A stretch of 64,000 nucleotides of DNA, from contig JAFEAL010000005.1 in assembly GCA_018266435.1 (NCBI GenBank), forward strand, positions 418,725 to 482,724, in the 5' to 3' direction. Positions 24,545-33,072 of the stretch are shown here, piece after piece (the first letter of the stretch is position 1; the number at the start of each line of letters is the position of its first letter). The notes beneath the pieces were generated by a model. It was not told the origin of the DNA and made no database searches. It saw only the letters and a program-made list of their open reading frames with translations. Made by a program: the position numbers and the translations under genes. This DNA comes from Bacteroidota bacterium. GTDB taxonomy: Bacteria > Bacteroidota > Bacteroidia > Cytophagales > Cyclobacteriaceae.

Positions 24545-27163
24545 TTACGTTCGCAGGTAGCGCCAACCTATAAAAGCAAGAGAAGCAATCAGTACGCCCC
24601 AACCCCAGGCCAACAACGCATGGCCGGTCTCAACAACAGGCCGTGTGTTGCCGGTCAGTTGCAGTCCTGACCAATAAAATGGGTTAGCCAGTTCATCGGA
24701 ATTGGATTGCTCGATGAAGGTTAGTTTTGCATCCCGCAAAGCCATGTCAAGTTCTTTGCCATTCTCCATGTCGTCATAAAAATTTTTTAACAGATCGGCT
24801 GAGGCTTTATCGTCTACGCTCCACAAAGTAGTGACCAAACTTTTTGCACCAAGCAAACAAAAGGCACGGGCAACACTCATTGCACCTTCCGATTGAATGT
24901 ACTTTCCTTTCCCGGTTTGGCAACCGTTGAGAATGACAAGATCAGCTTTTATTTTTAGATTGGGAATTTCGCTAACGGTGAGGCTATCGTCATTCAGGTA
25001 AATGGTAGAACTATAGGGATGAACAGAGTCAGGTACAATGTGAGTTGCGATATGCAAGACACGGGTATTTACGGAGTTCCTCAAGGAAGTTGACAACTTT
25101 CCATTAAATTCTTTTGCCTTTAACGCCACAAGGTTTGCAGAAAACGGGATTGCAGAAAACCGTTTAGAGTTTTTAAAATCTGATGCAATCCCGAAAAAAT
25201 CTTCGCTCATTTTCAGGTTATGAGAAACTATTTGGCTTGGATTCAATACGGTACGGATTGCATATTTTTTTATCAAGTAATTTATGGTTTTGAATTGCTT
25301 GCTGTTTGCCGTGTCAGTAACAAGCGATCCCCAGGCAATTTCTTGAAGCGCATTATCCGGGCAAATAATGAGGCGATTAATTTTTTTCAGAGATGCCGTA
25401 AGCACTGAGTCCAGTAATGTTTTGTAAATTTCATTGGCTTGTGAAGCTAAATTTTCGGGCGAAAGTTTGAGAAAATTTCTATTCAAACTTTTCACCTTAG
25501 AAATAAAATTACTTTCCAGTTTTTTTAAACTCAGATGAAACCCTTTTTCCGAAATAGTTATCATGTAAAGCTTGTCAACATCTAAATAAAGGTCAATTAA
25601 TAATGAATTTTCAGAAACGAGTTTAGTCGTTAAATGACTGAGCGAAGTTGTATCCAAAAATTGCGTGATAAAATCTGAGCGTGAACCAATAGAATTAGAC
25701 ATGCTCGGAATTGTCGGCATTATCAAACTGAGCTTTTTATCCTCGATTTCAGGAATGCTTCGTTTAATATTGTGCAATACAATTCCCATTTCGTCAATCA
25801 ATAACTGACGAGAATTTAATGCAAATGACTTTGGGTTAATTACATTTTTGTTCAAGAAAGAATATTTACTAGATGAAATCAAAGAATAGGCATTTTGCAA
25901 GTGATCCTTCTTACCAGTTTGCTCATCTAAAAGGAAACCAGTAACGACAATCGCCTGATAAGCATTTGTTCCAAAAAGATGAGTCCAGTTAATTGTTTCA
26001 CTTTCGTTGGATGACTTAGCAACCAAGTATCGGTTGAACTTCAATGAATAGAGGTAATGGTCAAAAGCCGATTGCAGGTCGTTTACGTTTTTTGATTGCT
26101 GATAACGGTTTAAGAAATTATCGGCTTTAAGAATGATTAAAGATGCAAACCATTGATCGTTTAGTGTTGGCTGTATGGGAGGAAGTTCCTTTCCCGAAGA
26201 CGGTTTAAAACTTGGCAGAAGCCTTACAACACCTTTTTGAAGTTGACCAATGGCAGAATCGTTTAAGTGAGAGCGTTGAAATGCCCTGCCAATCACCCAA
26301 TCTTTAATTGCGAGATCGGTTGGTGAACCAAATTTTTTGAACACGGAAAGACTCTTGCGGTAATAATCCAATGCTTTGTTTATGTTTCCTTCGTTGCTGT
26401 ATGAGTTACCAAGATTGTGATAAACCTTCGAAACCATTAGTTCATCTTTTAAGGGCTGATTGTTTAGCGAAAGAAACGTGGAGTCATAATATTTTCTTGA
26501 CAGGATGAAAAGCCCTTTCAATGAATCGTCTTTCCCAATGAAGTAAGCAATAGACTTAGGGTGGAAATAGTATCCAATGGTATTGTAGATTCTCGGTAGG
26601 ACATAAACAGAAAATTGAATGTCTGATTTTGCTAACTTCAAGGCTTTGTTACCCCAATAGAAGCAACTATCAATTCTGTCAGGAGTATCCAAGTAGTACC
26701 GTGCTAATTGTAAGTAATCTTCCGCGAAATATTTCTGTGGCAATTTCAATCCTTCTTTAACTCTGATTGAACTCATGATAGCTGACTTAAACTCCTTCAA
26801 GTTTGAGTTAAGATAAAATGCCTCAGCCTTAGCAATAAAATTTTGTGATAGAACAACGGAAGGGACTTCAAGTTTCACCTCCATTAATTTTTGATTTACT
26901 TCAAGCAATTGTAAGGAAGTATTTATCCCTCCATAGTTTCGGATAATCTCTGCAATTTTCAACTGACAAAGAGCATAGTTTGAGAGATTGCTGCTTTTTG
27001 ATTTAAACTTTTCAGATAAAGCAATGAAGATGGGCAGTGCCAAATCAAACTTAGAAGCCTGGTGAAAGCGTAATGCAGTTTGAAGAGAATCTAAAGAAAA
27101 TGTTTTTTGCGGACAGGCAAAAAAAATTAAAACAACGAATACGTACTTAGGCCAATGAGTCAT
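24545..27163 (-). CDS. CHAT-domain (caspase-like) TPR protein
   Basis: 872 residues with an N-terminal signal segment (about 8-22). Residues 25-400 are TPR-like helices ('VYHNLGNSYSNEGNINKALD' is a clear repeat). The CHAT peptidase domain spans about 540-840: 'RVLHIATHIVPDS' with His708, 'ADLVILNGCQTGKGKYIQSE' with Cys748, then 'GAMSVARAFCLLGAKSLVTT' and 'NPFYWSGLQLTG'. A C-terminal membrane helix follows ('LLAWGWGVLIASLAFIGWRY'). The catalytic dyad is intact, so it should be an active cysteine protease, probably facing the periplasm. It is convergent with the ECF sigma/TPR operon, a grouping I associate with Bacteroidota. Substrate unknown. Confidence 0.9.
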   Translation of the reverse strand: MTHWPKYVFVVLIFFACPQKTFSLDSLQTALRFHQASKFDLALPIFIALSEKFKSKSSNLSNYALCQLKIAEIIRNYGGINTSLQLLEVNQKLMEVKLEVPSVVLSQNFIAKAEAFYLNSNLKEFKSAIMSSIRVKEGLKLPQKYFAEDYLQLARYYLDTPDRIDSCFYWGNKALKLAKSDIQFSVYVLPRIYNTIGYYFHPKSIAYFIGKDDSLKGLFILSRKYYDSTFLSLNNQPLKDELMVSKVYHNLGNSYSNEGNINKALDYYRKSLSVFKKFGSPTDLAIKDWVIGRAFQRSHLNDSAIGQLQKGVVRLLPSFKPSSGKELPPIQPTLNDQWFASLIILKADNFLNRYQQSKNVNDLQSAFDHYLYSLKFNRYLVAKSSNESETINWTHLFGTNAYQAIVVTGFLLDEQTGKKDHLQNAYSLISSSKYSFLNKNVINPKSFALNSRQLLIDEMGIVLHNIKRSIPEIEDKKLSLIMPTIPSMSNSIGSRSDFITQFLDTTSLSHLTTKLVSENSLLIDLYLDVDKLYMITISEKGFHLSLKKLESNFISKVKSLNRNFLKLSPENLASQANEIYKTLLDSVLTASLKKINRLIICPDNALQEIAWGSLVTDTANSKQFKTINYLIKKYAIRTVLNPSQIVSHNLKMSEDFFGIASDFKNSKRFSAIPFSANLVALKAKEFNGKLSTSLRNSVNTRVLHIATHIVPDSVHPYSSTIYLNDDSLTVSEIPNLKIKADLVILNGCQTGKGKYIQSEGAMSVARAFCLLGAKSLVTTLWSVDDKASADLLKNFYDDMENGKELDMALRDAKLTFIEQSNSDELANPFYWSGLQLTGNTRPVVETGHALLAWGWGVLIASLAFIGWRYLRT

Positions 27164-27261
27164 GTATCGTAGGAAGGAAAGTTACGGAATTGGTTAATGT
27201 AAATGGAAAGGATTTCAGGCCGGAATTTAGCTGGGAAGAGGAACCCGTGATGAAGCTAGGC

Positions 27262-27286
27262 AAAAAAAACCCACAGCATGTGGGTT
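27262..27286 (-). terminator. Rho-independent terminator of tRNA-Cys
   Basis: On the minus strand AACCCACA-TGC-TGTGGGTT is followed directly by a T run (positions 27286 down to 27262), ten bases after the tRNA 3' end. Confidence 0.85.
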
Positions 27287-27295
27287 GTAGAGGAG

Positions 27296-27366
27296 AGGTT
27301 CCGAGCGGATTCGAACCGCTGTAGGAGCTTTTGCAGAGCTCAGCCTAGCCACTCGGCCACGGAACC
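27296..27366 (-). tRNA. tRNA-Cys (anticodon GCA)
   Basis: 71 nt on the minus strand. The acceptor stem is GGTTCCG / CGGAACC, the anticodon arm GAGCT-CTGCAAA-AGCTC with GCA, and the T-arm GCGG-TTCGAAT-CCGC. The discriminator base is U, characteristic of tRNA-Cys. The CCA end is not encoded and would be added after transcription. Confidence 0.95.
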
Positions 27367-27384
27367 GTTTTTTTTATTACAGTG

Positions 27385-27416
27385 CAAAACTAACCAAACA
27401 AATTGGGTTTTGTCAA
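27385..27416 (-). promoter_or_regulatory. Promoter of tRNA-Cys
   Basis: Minus strand: TTGACA-like box (TTG at 27416-27414), 21 nt, TAGTTTTG (27392-27385), a perfect TAnnTTTG. The tRNA begins 18 nt beyond the box. The upstream end overlaps the T-tract of the rpsA terminator. Confidence 0.6.
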
Positions 27417-27443
27417 AAAAGAAAGTGGCTCAAGGCCACTTTC
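27415..27443 (-). terminator. Rho-independent terminator of rpsA
   Basis: Minus strand stem GAAAGTGGC / GCCACTTTC (27443-27421) with a 5-nt loop, followed by T6 (27420-27415), 20 bases after the rpsA stop codon. Confidence 0.9.
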
Positions 27444-27463
27444 TTTTAATCAATGAACATGAA

Positions 27464-29491
27464 TCAGTTGCCCTCGCCCTCAGGCTTGGTCTTCATCTTC
27501 TCTTTCAGTGCTGTCAAAGCTTCCAAATCGCCCAAGGTAGATTTCTCCGTCTCTTGGTTGATCTTGTCAATGGTCTTGCCTTTGGCGGCCGGCTTCTTTT
27601 TAGCAGCAGGCTTCTCTTCTTCGGTTGACCAGGTTGCTTTCAGGCTAAGCGCGATGCGTCTGTCTTCTTTCGAAAACTCCAGCACCTTAAAATCATACGC
27701 TTCACCAATTTCTGCTTTCGAGCCATCCTCTTTCACCAGGTTTTTTGATGAACAGAATCCTTCAATTCCGTAGGAGAGCTCAACAATTACACCCTTGTCA
27801 TTTTTATTGACGATGGTTCCTTTGTGAACCGATCCTGGCGTGAAGATGGTTTCAAAAGTATCCCAAGGATTTTCTTCCAGGTGCTTGTGACTCAACGCGA
27901 GCCTGCGGTTTACGGCATCTAACTCAAGTACCTGCACTTCGATGGTTTCTCCCACTTTTGTAAATTCAGAAGGATGCTTGATTTTCTTTGTCCAGCTTAA
28001 ATCAGATACGTGTACCAATCCATCAATACCTTCTTCCAACTCAATGAACAACCCGAAGTTAGTCAGGTTGCGCACGATTCCTTTGTGGCGTGTGCCTACA
28101 GCATATTTAGAAAGTACATCCTGGCGTGTCCACGGGTCTTCAGTAAGTTGTTTGATACCCAGACTCATCTTACGCTCGGTGCGATCAATGGTGAGTACTA
28201 CGGCCTCCAGTTCATCACCTACTTTGATGAAGTCTTGCGGGTTGCGCAAGTGCTGGCTCCAACTCATTTCACTTACGTGGATTAAGCCTTCCACACCGGG
28301 TTGCAATTCCAGAAAGGCACCGTAGTCGGCTACGTTTACGATCTTGCCTTTTACTTTTGAGCCGACTACAATCTCAGGGGCGAGTGAATCCCACGGATGT
28401 GGCGTGAGTTGTTTCATGCCCAGTGAAATGCGTTTTTTGTCTTGATCGAAATCAAGTACAACCACCTTCACTACTTGATCCAATTTCAATAACTCTTCCG
28501 GGTGGGTGATGCGTCCCCATGAAATGTCGGTGATGTGGAGTAATCCATCTACACCACCCAAGTCAATGAACACCCCAAAGTTGGTCATGTTCTTAATCAC
28601 ACCCTCTAACACCTGACCTTTGTCTAGGTTGGTGAGGATGGCGGCCTTTTGTTGTTCGAGGTCTTTTTCAATCAACACCTTGTGCGACACTACTACGTTA
28701 TCGTTGGTATAATTGATCTTCACCACTTTTACTTCAATGGCTTTGTTTACATAGATGTCGAAGTCGCGGATCGGCTTCACGTCAATTTGCGAACCGGGCA
28801 AAAATGCTTCAATGCCAAACACATCCACGATCAAGCCGCCTTTGGTTCTGCGTTTTACAAAACCTTCAATCACTTCATCTTTATCAAGGGCGGTCTGTAC
28901 GTATTCCCAACCTTTTACTAATTTGGCTTTTCTGCGCGATAGTACTAATTGTCCCATAGCATTTTCACGCTCTTCAATGAAGAGGTCAACGGCATCGCCA
29001 ATTTTCAGGTTGGCCATGTCTTTAAATTCGGCTAAGGGTACCAGGCCATCTGACTTAAATCCGATATTCAAAATCACATCGCGGTCGTTAATGCCCACCA
29101 CGATACCTTTTACCACTTCACTTTCGGTAACGGAGGTAATCGCTCCACCATACAATTTATCGAGTTCCTGCCGGTCTTTGGAGTTGTATCCTTCGCCAAA
29201 CCCTTTTGTTTCGTAAGCATCCCAGTCAAAACTTTCGAGCGATACACTGGAAGTAGCGGCTTTGCGGGCGGTTACATCTTTGATCATTCGGCTGATGCCT
29301 TCTTCTTCTTCGCGTTTCTTTTGTGCTTTGAAGGCGGCCAAATCATCTTCTTTCAACTCGGCTTCTGCGGTTTTTACATCCACATCTTCTTCTGCACCTT
29401 TTATGGCCAATGCTTTTTTTACTTGGCCATCGCCTTTTGCGGCTTTAGGAGATTTTGATTCTTTGGAAGAATCTTTCTGAATTTTTGCCAT
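27464..29491 (-). CDS. rpsA: 30S ribosomal protein S1
   Basis: 675 residues with six S1 RNA-binding domains between about residues 115 and 600, each with the strand pattern G-x-V-x-x-[IL]-x-x-[FY]-G-x-[FV] (for example 'GQVLEGVIKNMTNFGVFIDL' and 'HKGIVRNLTNFGLFIELEEG') and a closing 'LSLGMKQL'-like strand. The N-terminal 110 residues are charged and lysine/glutamate-rich, and the C-terminus is again basic (AAKKKPAAKGK), both usual in Bacteroidota S1. The protein recruits mRNA to the small subunit, which matters in a phylum that makes little use of Shine-Dalgarno sequences. It is monocistronic, with its own terminator and a leader hairpin. Confidence 0.97.
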   Translation of the reverse strand: MAKIQKDSSKESKSPKAAKGDGQVKKALAIKGAEEDVDVKTAEAELKEDDLAAFKAQKKREEEEGISRMIKDVTARKAATSSVSLESFDWDAYETKGFGEGYNSKDRQELDKLYGGAITSVTESEVVKGIVVGINDRDVILNIGFKSDGLVPLAEFKDMANLKIGDAVDLFIEERENAMGQLVLSRRKAKLVKGWEYVQTALDKDEVIEGFVKRRTKGGLIVDVFGIEAFLPGSQIDVKPIRDFDIYVNKAIEVKVVKINYTNDNVVVSHKVLIEKDLEQQKAAILTNLDKGQVLEGVIKNMTNFGVFIDLGGVDGLLHITDISWGRITHPEELLKLDQVVKVVVLDFDQDKKRISLGMKQLTPHPWDSLAPEIVVGSKVKGKIVNVADYGAFLELQPGVEGLIHVSEMSWSQHLRNPQDFIKVGDELEAVVLTIDRTERKMSLGIKQLTEDPWTRQDVLSKYAVGTRHKGIVRNLTNFGLFIELEEGIDGLVHVSDLSWTKKIKHPSEFTKVGETIEVQVLELDAVNRRLALSHKHLEENPWDTFETIFTPGSVHKGTIVNKNDKGVIVELSYGIEGFCSSKNLVKEDGSKAEIGEAYDFKVLEFSKEDRRIALSLKATWSTEEEKPAAKKKPAAKGKTIDKINQETEKSTLGDLEALTALKEKMKTKPEGEGN

Positions 29492-29513
29492 AACAATTTT
29501 GCCCGGGGTACAT

Positions 29514-29536
29514 GCTGCGGGCGGGCAGGCCGCAGC
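29514..29536 (-). promoter_or_regulatory. Stem-loop in the rpsA leader
   Basis: GCTGCGG (29514-29520) pairs with CCGCAGC (29530-29536) around a 9-nt C/G-rich loop, 22 bases upstream of the rpsA start. S1 is known to repress its own translation in enterobacteria through leader structure; a comparable role here is only an inference. Confidence 0.4.
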
Positions 29537-29567
29537 AAATTTGGTTTTACATGACTGTTTTTAACTG

Positions 29568-29594
29568 AAAACAGCCCCGAAGAATTCGGGGCTG
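29568..29594 (-). terminator. Terminator of the ABC ATPase / TolC operon
   Basis: Perfect stem CAGCCCCGAA / TTCGGGGCTG (29594-29572) with a 3-nt loop and a following T4 on the minus strand, 30 bases after the TolC stop. Confidence 0.8.
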
Positions 29595-29624
29595 CAAATG
29601 TAGGGAAAATATTGGTATTGGTAA

Positions 29625-31004
29625 TTACTGAAAGTCCTCGGGCTTTAGAGTTCCAACCGCGTAATCAAGAACCACTTTTTGGAACAAAAGTCTATATTCT
29701 GCTTGCGCTTTGTCTGCTTGTGCTTGAACATATACGCGATTGGCATTAGCATATTCAACGAAACTAGTAACACCTAACGTATATCTCTCCGTTTCCAGTT
29801 GAAGAGCCATTTCTGCCGCCTTCAGTTGATCCATGCTTACAGTGTACATGTCTACATAAAGCTGAGTTGTTTCGTTGGCCTTTTTAACATCCGTCTTAAC
29901 CTGAATCTGCGCGTTTTTCCTTAACCACTGGTTGTTCTCGTAGGTCACTTTCTGCTGGATGAAATTAGTTCGGTTTTGAAGGTTTTGGTTGCCACCAAAT
30001 ATGGGAACAGACAAGCTAAACCCAACAAACTTACGTAAGTTGTTAACTTTAACTTGATCGCCAAAGGAGAACGGATTAGGTCCAGCGTCTCCATAAAAAT
30101 AATTATAAGCCGTATATTCCGTAGCATACATACTTAAGGTGGGTAACATGGTGGCCCGCATTGCTTTCATCCCATATTTGGCCGACTCTTCGTTTTTTAC
30201 AGCTCGCAAATAATCACCGCGGTTTTTAAATGCAGTGTCAAAGAGTGTATCCAGGTCTCTCTTAGGCGTCACGATTTCACTCAAATCCCACTCCGGTTTT
30301 ACTACCTCAAATTCTTCATTGGGATCCAATAATAATGATTGTGTAAGCAGAGCTCTATCATTAATTAGATTGATTCGAGCTTGTAAGGCCAACTTTTCTG
30401 AAGCCTTTGCTTGCGAATCTTGATTGAATTGGTCCACAGGAGATTTCGCTCCTAAACTTACTTGTTCTGTGACTTGAGTTAATGTCTTTTTCTGCACCTC
30501 CCAATTCTCTGTCGCAATCTTAAGGAGCTCTACATCCAACAACACCGCCAAATATTGAGATGAAACAGTGCTGATAATATCTTGAGCTGTTCGGCTGACA
30601 AAAAAGGCTTGAGCATCTAAGGCGCGGTCAGCCTGTTTCGCCCTGTTTACTTGAGAAAAACCATTGAACAAGTTGATATTAGCATTTAAGGACGCATTCG
30701 CATTATCGCTTACACCCACAGCTAATTTCCCAGTTTGCTGTACAAACAGGTTTCCAGAGCTTCTTTGAGTACTCATATTCAGCCCGAGTGAAGGCCCTAA
30801 CCCCGCAATGGCGAACTTTCGTTGCATCGAACTTAGCTCCAAATTATTCCGCTGTTGGTTTAGCAGTAAACCATTTTTTACCGCAAGTTTAACCGCATCA
30901 TCAAAAGTCAGAACTTTGGGTTCAGGTTTAGGTTGTGATTGTGCGTAGCACAAAACAACCATCGTATTCAACAACCACGTCAATAAATGTTTTCTCATAT
31001 TCAT
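29625..31004 (-). CDS. TolC family outer-membrane efflux protein
   Basis: 459 residues with a signal peptide (about 1-21). 'LTFDDAVKLAVKNGLLLNQQ' is the classical first helix of the outer membrane efflux (OEP) fold. The paired long helices recur in the second half ('AEMALQLETERYTLGVTSFV', 'YANANRVYVQAQADKAQAEY', 'LLFQKVVLDYAVGTL'). As a trimer it would form the outer-membrane and periplasmic duct of an export machine. It lies 6 bases after an ABC-type ATPase gene on the same transcript, but no permease or adaptor gene is adjacent. Confidence 0.92.
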   Translation of the reverse strand: MNMRKHLLTWLLNTMVVLCYAQSQPKPEPKVLTFDDAVKLAVKNGLLLNQQRNNLELSSMQRKFAIAGLGPSLGLNMSTQRSSGNLFVQQTGKLAVGVSDNANASLNANINLFNGFSQVNRAKQADRALDAQAFFVSRTAQDIISTVSSQYLAVLLDVELLKIATENWEVQKKTLTQVTEQVSLGAKSPVDQFNQDSQAKASEKLALQARINLINDRALLTQSLLLDPNEEFEVVKPEWDLSEIVTPKRDLDTLFDTAFKNRGDYLRAVKNEESAKYGMKAMRATMLPTLSMYATEYTAYNYFYGDAGPNPFSFGDQVKVNNLRKFVGFSLSVPIFGGNQNLQNRTNFIQQKVTYENNQWLRKNAQIQVKTDVKKANETTQLYVDMYTVSMDQLKAAEMALQLETERYTLGVTSFVEYANANRVYVQAQADKAQAEYRLLFQKVVLDYAVGTLKPEDFQ

Positions 31005-31010
31005 ATTTAC

Positions 31011-31688
31011 TTATCTGATTTTTTCATCGGCTGCCATGGCCCCGTCCACAATTCGCACAATCCGCTTTCCACGCCTGGCATTTTCTTCAGAGTGTGTAAC
31101 CTGGATAATGGTAATACCTTCTTCATTTAATTTTTGAAAAATATCCATAATCTGCCGGCCCTGGTCGCTGTGTAAATTACCGGTGGGCTCATCGGCCAAC
31201 AATAATTTTGGTTCGCCCACTATGGCGCGGGCAATGCCTACCAATTGCTGCTGGCCACCGCTCAACTGCTCGGGAAACAAATCCTTTTTAGCCACCATGT
31301 TGAAGCGGTCGAGCATTTCGGCTACCAAGCTCTTGCGCATGTTGCTGCTCACTCCTTTATAGAGCAACGGGGTTTCGATGTTTTCGTAAACCGTCAGTTC
31401 ATCAATTAAATGATAGGCTTGAAAAATAAACCCAATGAAATTTTTGTGCATTTCACTTTTTTGTTTTTCACGCATTTTGTGCACGGGCTCATCAAAGAAA
31501 TAATATTCACCGGCCGAGGGTTCGTCCAGCATACCGATAATGTTCATCAGTGAAGATTTGCCGGCCCCGCTGGGGCCCATGATGGTAAGAAACTCTCCTG
31601 GCTGCACCTCCAGGTCAATGCCTTTTAAGATGAATGTGCGCTGAAAGCGCGAGTCAATGTACTTGTCGATGTCAGTTAGTTTGATCAT
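31011..31688 (-). CDS. ABC transporter ATP-binding protein, MacB/LolD type
   Basis: 225 residues. Walker A 'GPSGAGKSSLMNIIG' (about 39-53), Q-loop 'FIFQAYHLIDELTVYENIET', signature 'EQLSGGQQQLVGIARAIVGE' and Walker B 'LLLADEPTGNLHSDQG', then the H-loop 'IIQVTHSEE'. The L-I-x-[ED]-L-T-V-x-E-N-I-x-x-P-L motif after the Q-loop is typical of the MacB/LolD/FtsE group, which drives mechanotransmission rather than classic transport. It is the first gene of a pair with TolC; its FtsX-type membrane partner must be elsewhere. Confidence 0.93.
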   Translation of the reverse strand: MIKLTDIDKYIDSRFQRTFILKGIDLEVQPGEFLTIMGPSGAGKSSLMNIIGMLDEPSAGEYYFFDEPVHKMREKQKSEMHKNFIGFIFQAYHLIDELTVYENIETPLLYKGVSSNMRKSLVAEMLDRFNMVAKKDLFPEQLSGGQQQLVGIARAIVGEPKLLLADEPTGNLHSDQGRQIMDIFQKLNEEGITIIQVTHSEENARRGKRIVRIVDGAMAADEKIR

Positions 31689-31807
31689 GGTTTTAGCCTT
31701 TAGCCCAAAATAATGCCAGTATAATTTTATTGAATTGGACGCAAAAATGAGGTTTTTGGTTCACTGAGTACGTCCGTAATTGCAAATGAGTGTCCGAAAA
31801 CGGATAG

Positions 31808-32224
31808 TCACAAGACCAGTGGGAAGAGTACCACATCTACCCTGCGGTTCATCATTAACCCACGGTAGGAGTCGTTGGTATAAACGGGATTTTCTAACCC
31901 CCAGTCTTTGATGTGGATGAGTTTTTCGGGGATGTCTTTTTGTATCAGCAGCCCGTGCACCATCTGGCTGCGCATCTGCGAGAGCCATCGGTTGTAACGT
32001 TTGCCACCAATGTTATCGGTATGACTGATGATCTGAATTTGGTATTTCTCCAACAAGTTGGGGATAGAATCCAGCCAACGCGACAACTCCTGGGTTTGTT
32101 CTTCATCTATGTAATAACTGCCCCCGCCAAAAAAAATGCTTTTGCTTAGTTCGCCTGCGTTGATCTGGCCGAAACAAGTCAACGGTATTATTAACAGAAA
32201 CACAAAAACAAGCCGGGCAACCAT
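31808..32224 (-). CDS. Small OmpA-like C-terminal domain protein
   Basis: 138 residues from the ATG at 32224 (a TTG five codons upstream is less likely). A signal peptide ends CFG-QI. 'IFFGGGSYYIDEEQTQELSR' resembles the first strand and helix of OmpA-like peptidoglycan-binding domains, and 'YQIQIISHTDNIGGKRYNRW' matches their x-G-H-T-D-x-x-G core with Ser in place of Gly. 'RVDVVLFP' is the last strand. The protein consists of little more than this domain, so it may bind the wall as a free periplasmic protein. It stands alone. Confidence 0.75.
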   Translation of the reverse strand: MVARLVFVFLLIIPLTCFGQINAGELSKSIFFGGGSYYIDEEQTQELSRWLDSIPNLLEKYQIQIISHTDNIGGKRYNRWLSQMRSQMVHGLLIQKDIPEKLIHIKDWGLENPVYTNDSYRGLMMNRRVDVVLFPLVL

Positions 32225-32370
32225 GTGGTGAAAATACAAAAAACTGAGGGGGAGTCATTATTTTTTTATGGACTTTGATCAATACGTCTTTTGCTGGCTT
32301 TCAACGGGTCGATTGGGCATTGCAGCAATCGGAAAAAAACTTTAGCTTGTGAGAAACAAAAAATAAAATC

Positions 32371-33003
32371 ATGAATCGTCCATTGAAATTGAGTTATTTA
32401 TTGTCTCTGGCTGTTATGAGTATGGCTTATCCATTATCTGCCCAGAATTTTATTGTGCGCGAAAGCAACATCGACCGTACAAAAAGCCCCACTCAGTTTT
32501 TTACCTCAGCCAAAAAATGCGAAGAAGTACTGCGAAAAAAACTGCCTATTTCAAGCATCATATTTTCAGACAAGTCAACCCTGACTAACAGCTCGATCAA
32601 TGCCATGGGTGATCTTTTTGTTTCCTATTTCAATAAAATCAAACCCGACTTTACAGGCAAAGAGCAGGTTATAGAACGATCCGTCAGCGATAGAAATAAA
32701 GTGGTAAAAACTACCTACGGGTTTGTTCCGGTCGATAAGAATCAGGCACAGAATTTCATTCAGATAGTAGTAGTTTTTGAGTCAGGCATACCCAACGCCA
32801 AGGTGGCTGACATCCAGGTTAAAACACCTACTGATCTGGGGTACTATGCGCTAGATTATAATGAGTTGCAGAAACTGAGAAAAAAACCCGAGCCGGCCAC
32901 AACAAAAAAACCTGACGCTACCCCTGCAAAAAAACCGGCTGCAACATCGCCTAAGAAAAAAACCACCACCTCCGTTAAGAAAAAACCAGTAAAGAAAAAT
33001 TGA
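32371..33003 (+). CDS. Secreted protein with Lys/Ala/Pro-rich tail
   Basis: 210 residues with a signal peptide (about 1-24). Residues 25-165 are a single soluble domain without a family I recognise ('SPTQFFTSAKKCEEVLRKKL', 'YFNKIKPDFTGKEQVIERSV', 'FIQIVVVFESGIPNAKVADI'). The tail from about 168 has repeated K-K-P and T-T-K motifs, like histone H1-like or surface-binding tails, and may contact anionic polymers. Downstream, guaA begins after 70 bases with its own promoter. Function unknown. Confidence 0.7.
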   Translation: MNRPLKLSYLLSLAVMSMAYPLSAQNFIVRESNIDRTKSPTQFFTSAKKCEEVLRKKLPISSIIFSDKSTLTNSSINAMGDLFVSYFNKIKPDFTGKEQVIERSVSDRNKVVKTTYGFVPVDKNQAQNFIQIVVVFESGIPNAKVADIQVKTPTDLGYYALDYNELQKLRKKPEPATTKKPDATPAKKPAATSPKKKTTTSVKKKPVKKN

Positions 33004-33039
33004 TACTAAAAAAGCAGACGACCAGTATTGGATTATCCA

Positions 33040-33069
33040 TTGTTCTCTGGCGTTAACCTTTTATTTTTG
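33040..33069 (+). promoter_or_regulatory. guaA promoter
   Basis: TTG (33040-33042), exactly 19 nt, TATTTTTG (33062-33069): full match to the Bacteroidota consensus. The guaA ATG begins four bases after the box, so the mRNA would have no leader. Confidence 0.65.
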
Positions 33070-33072
33070 CAA

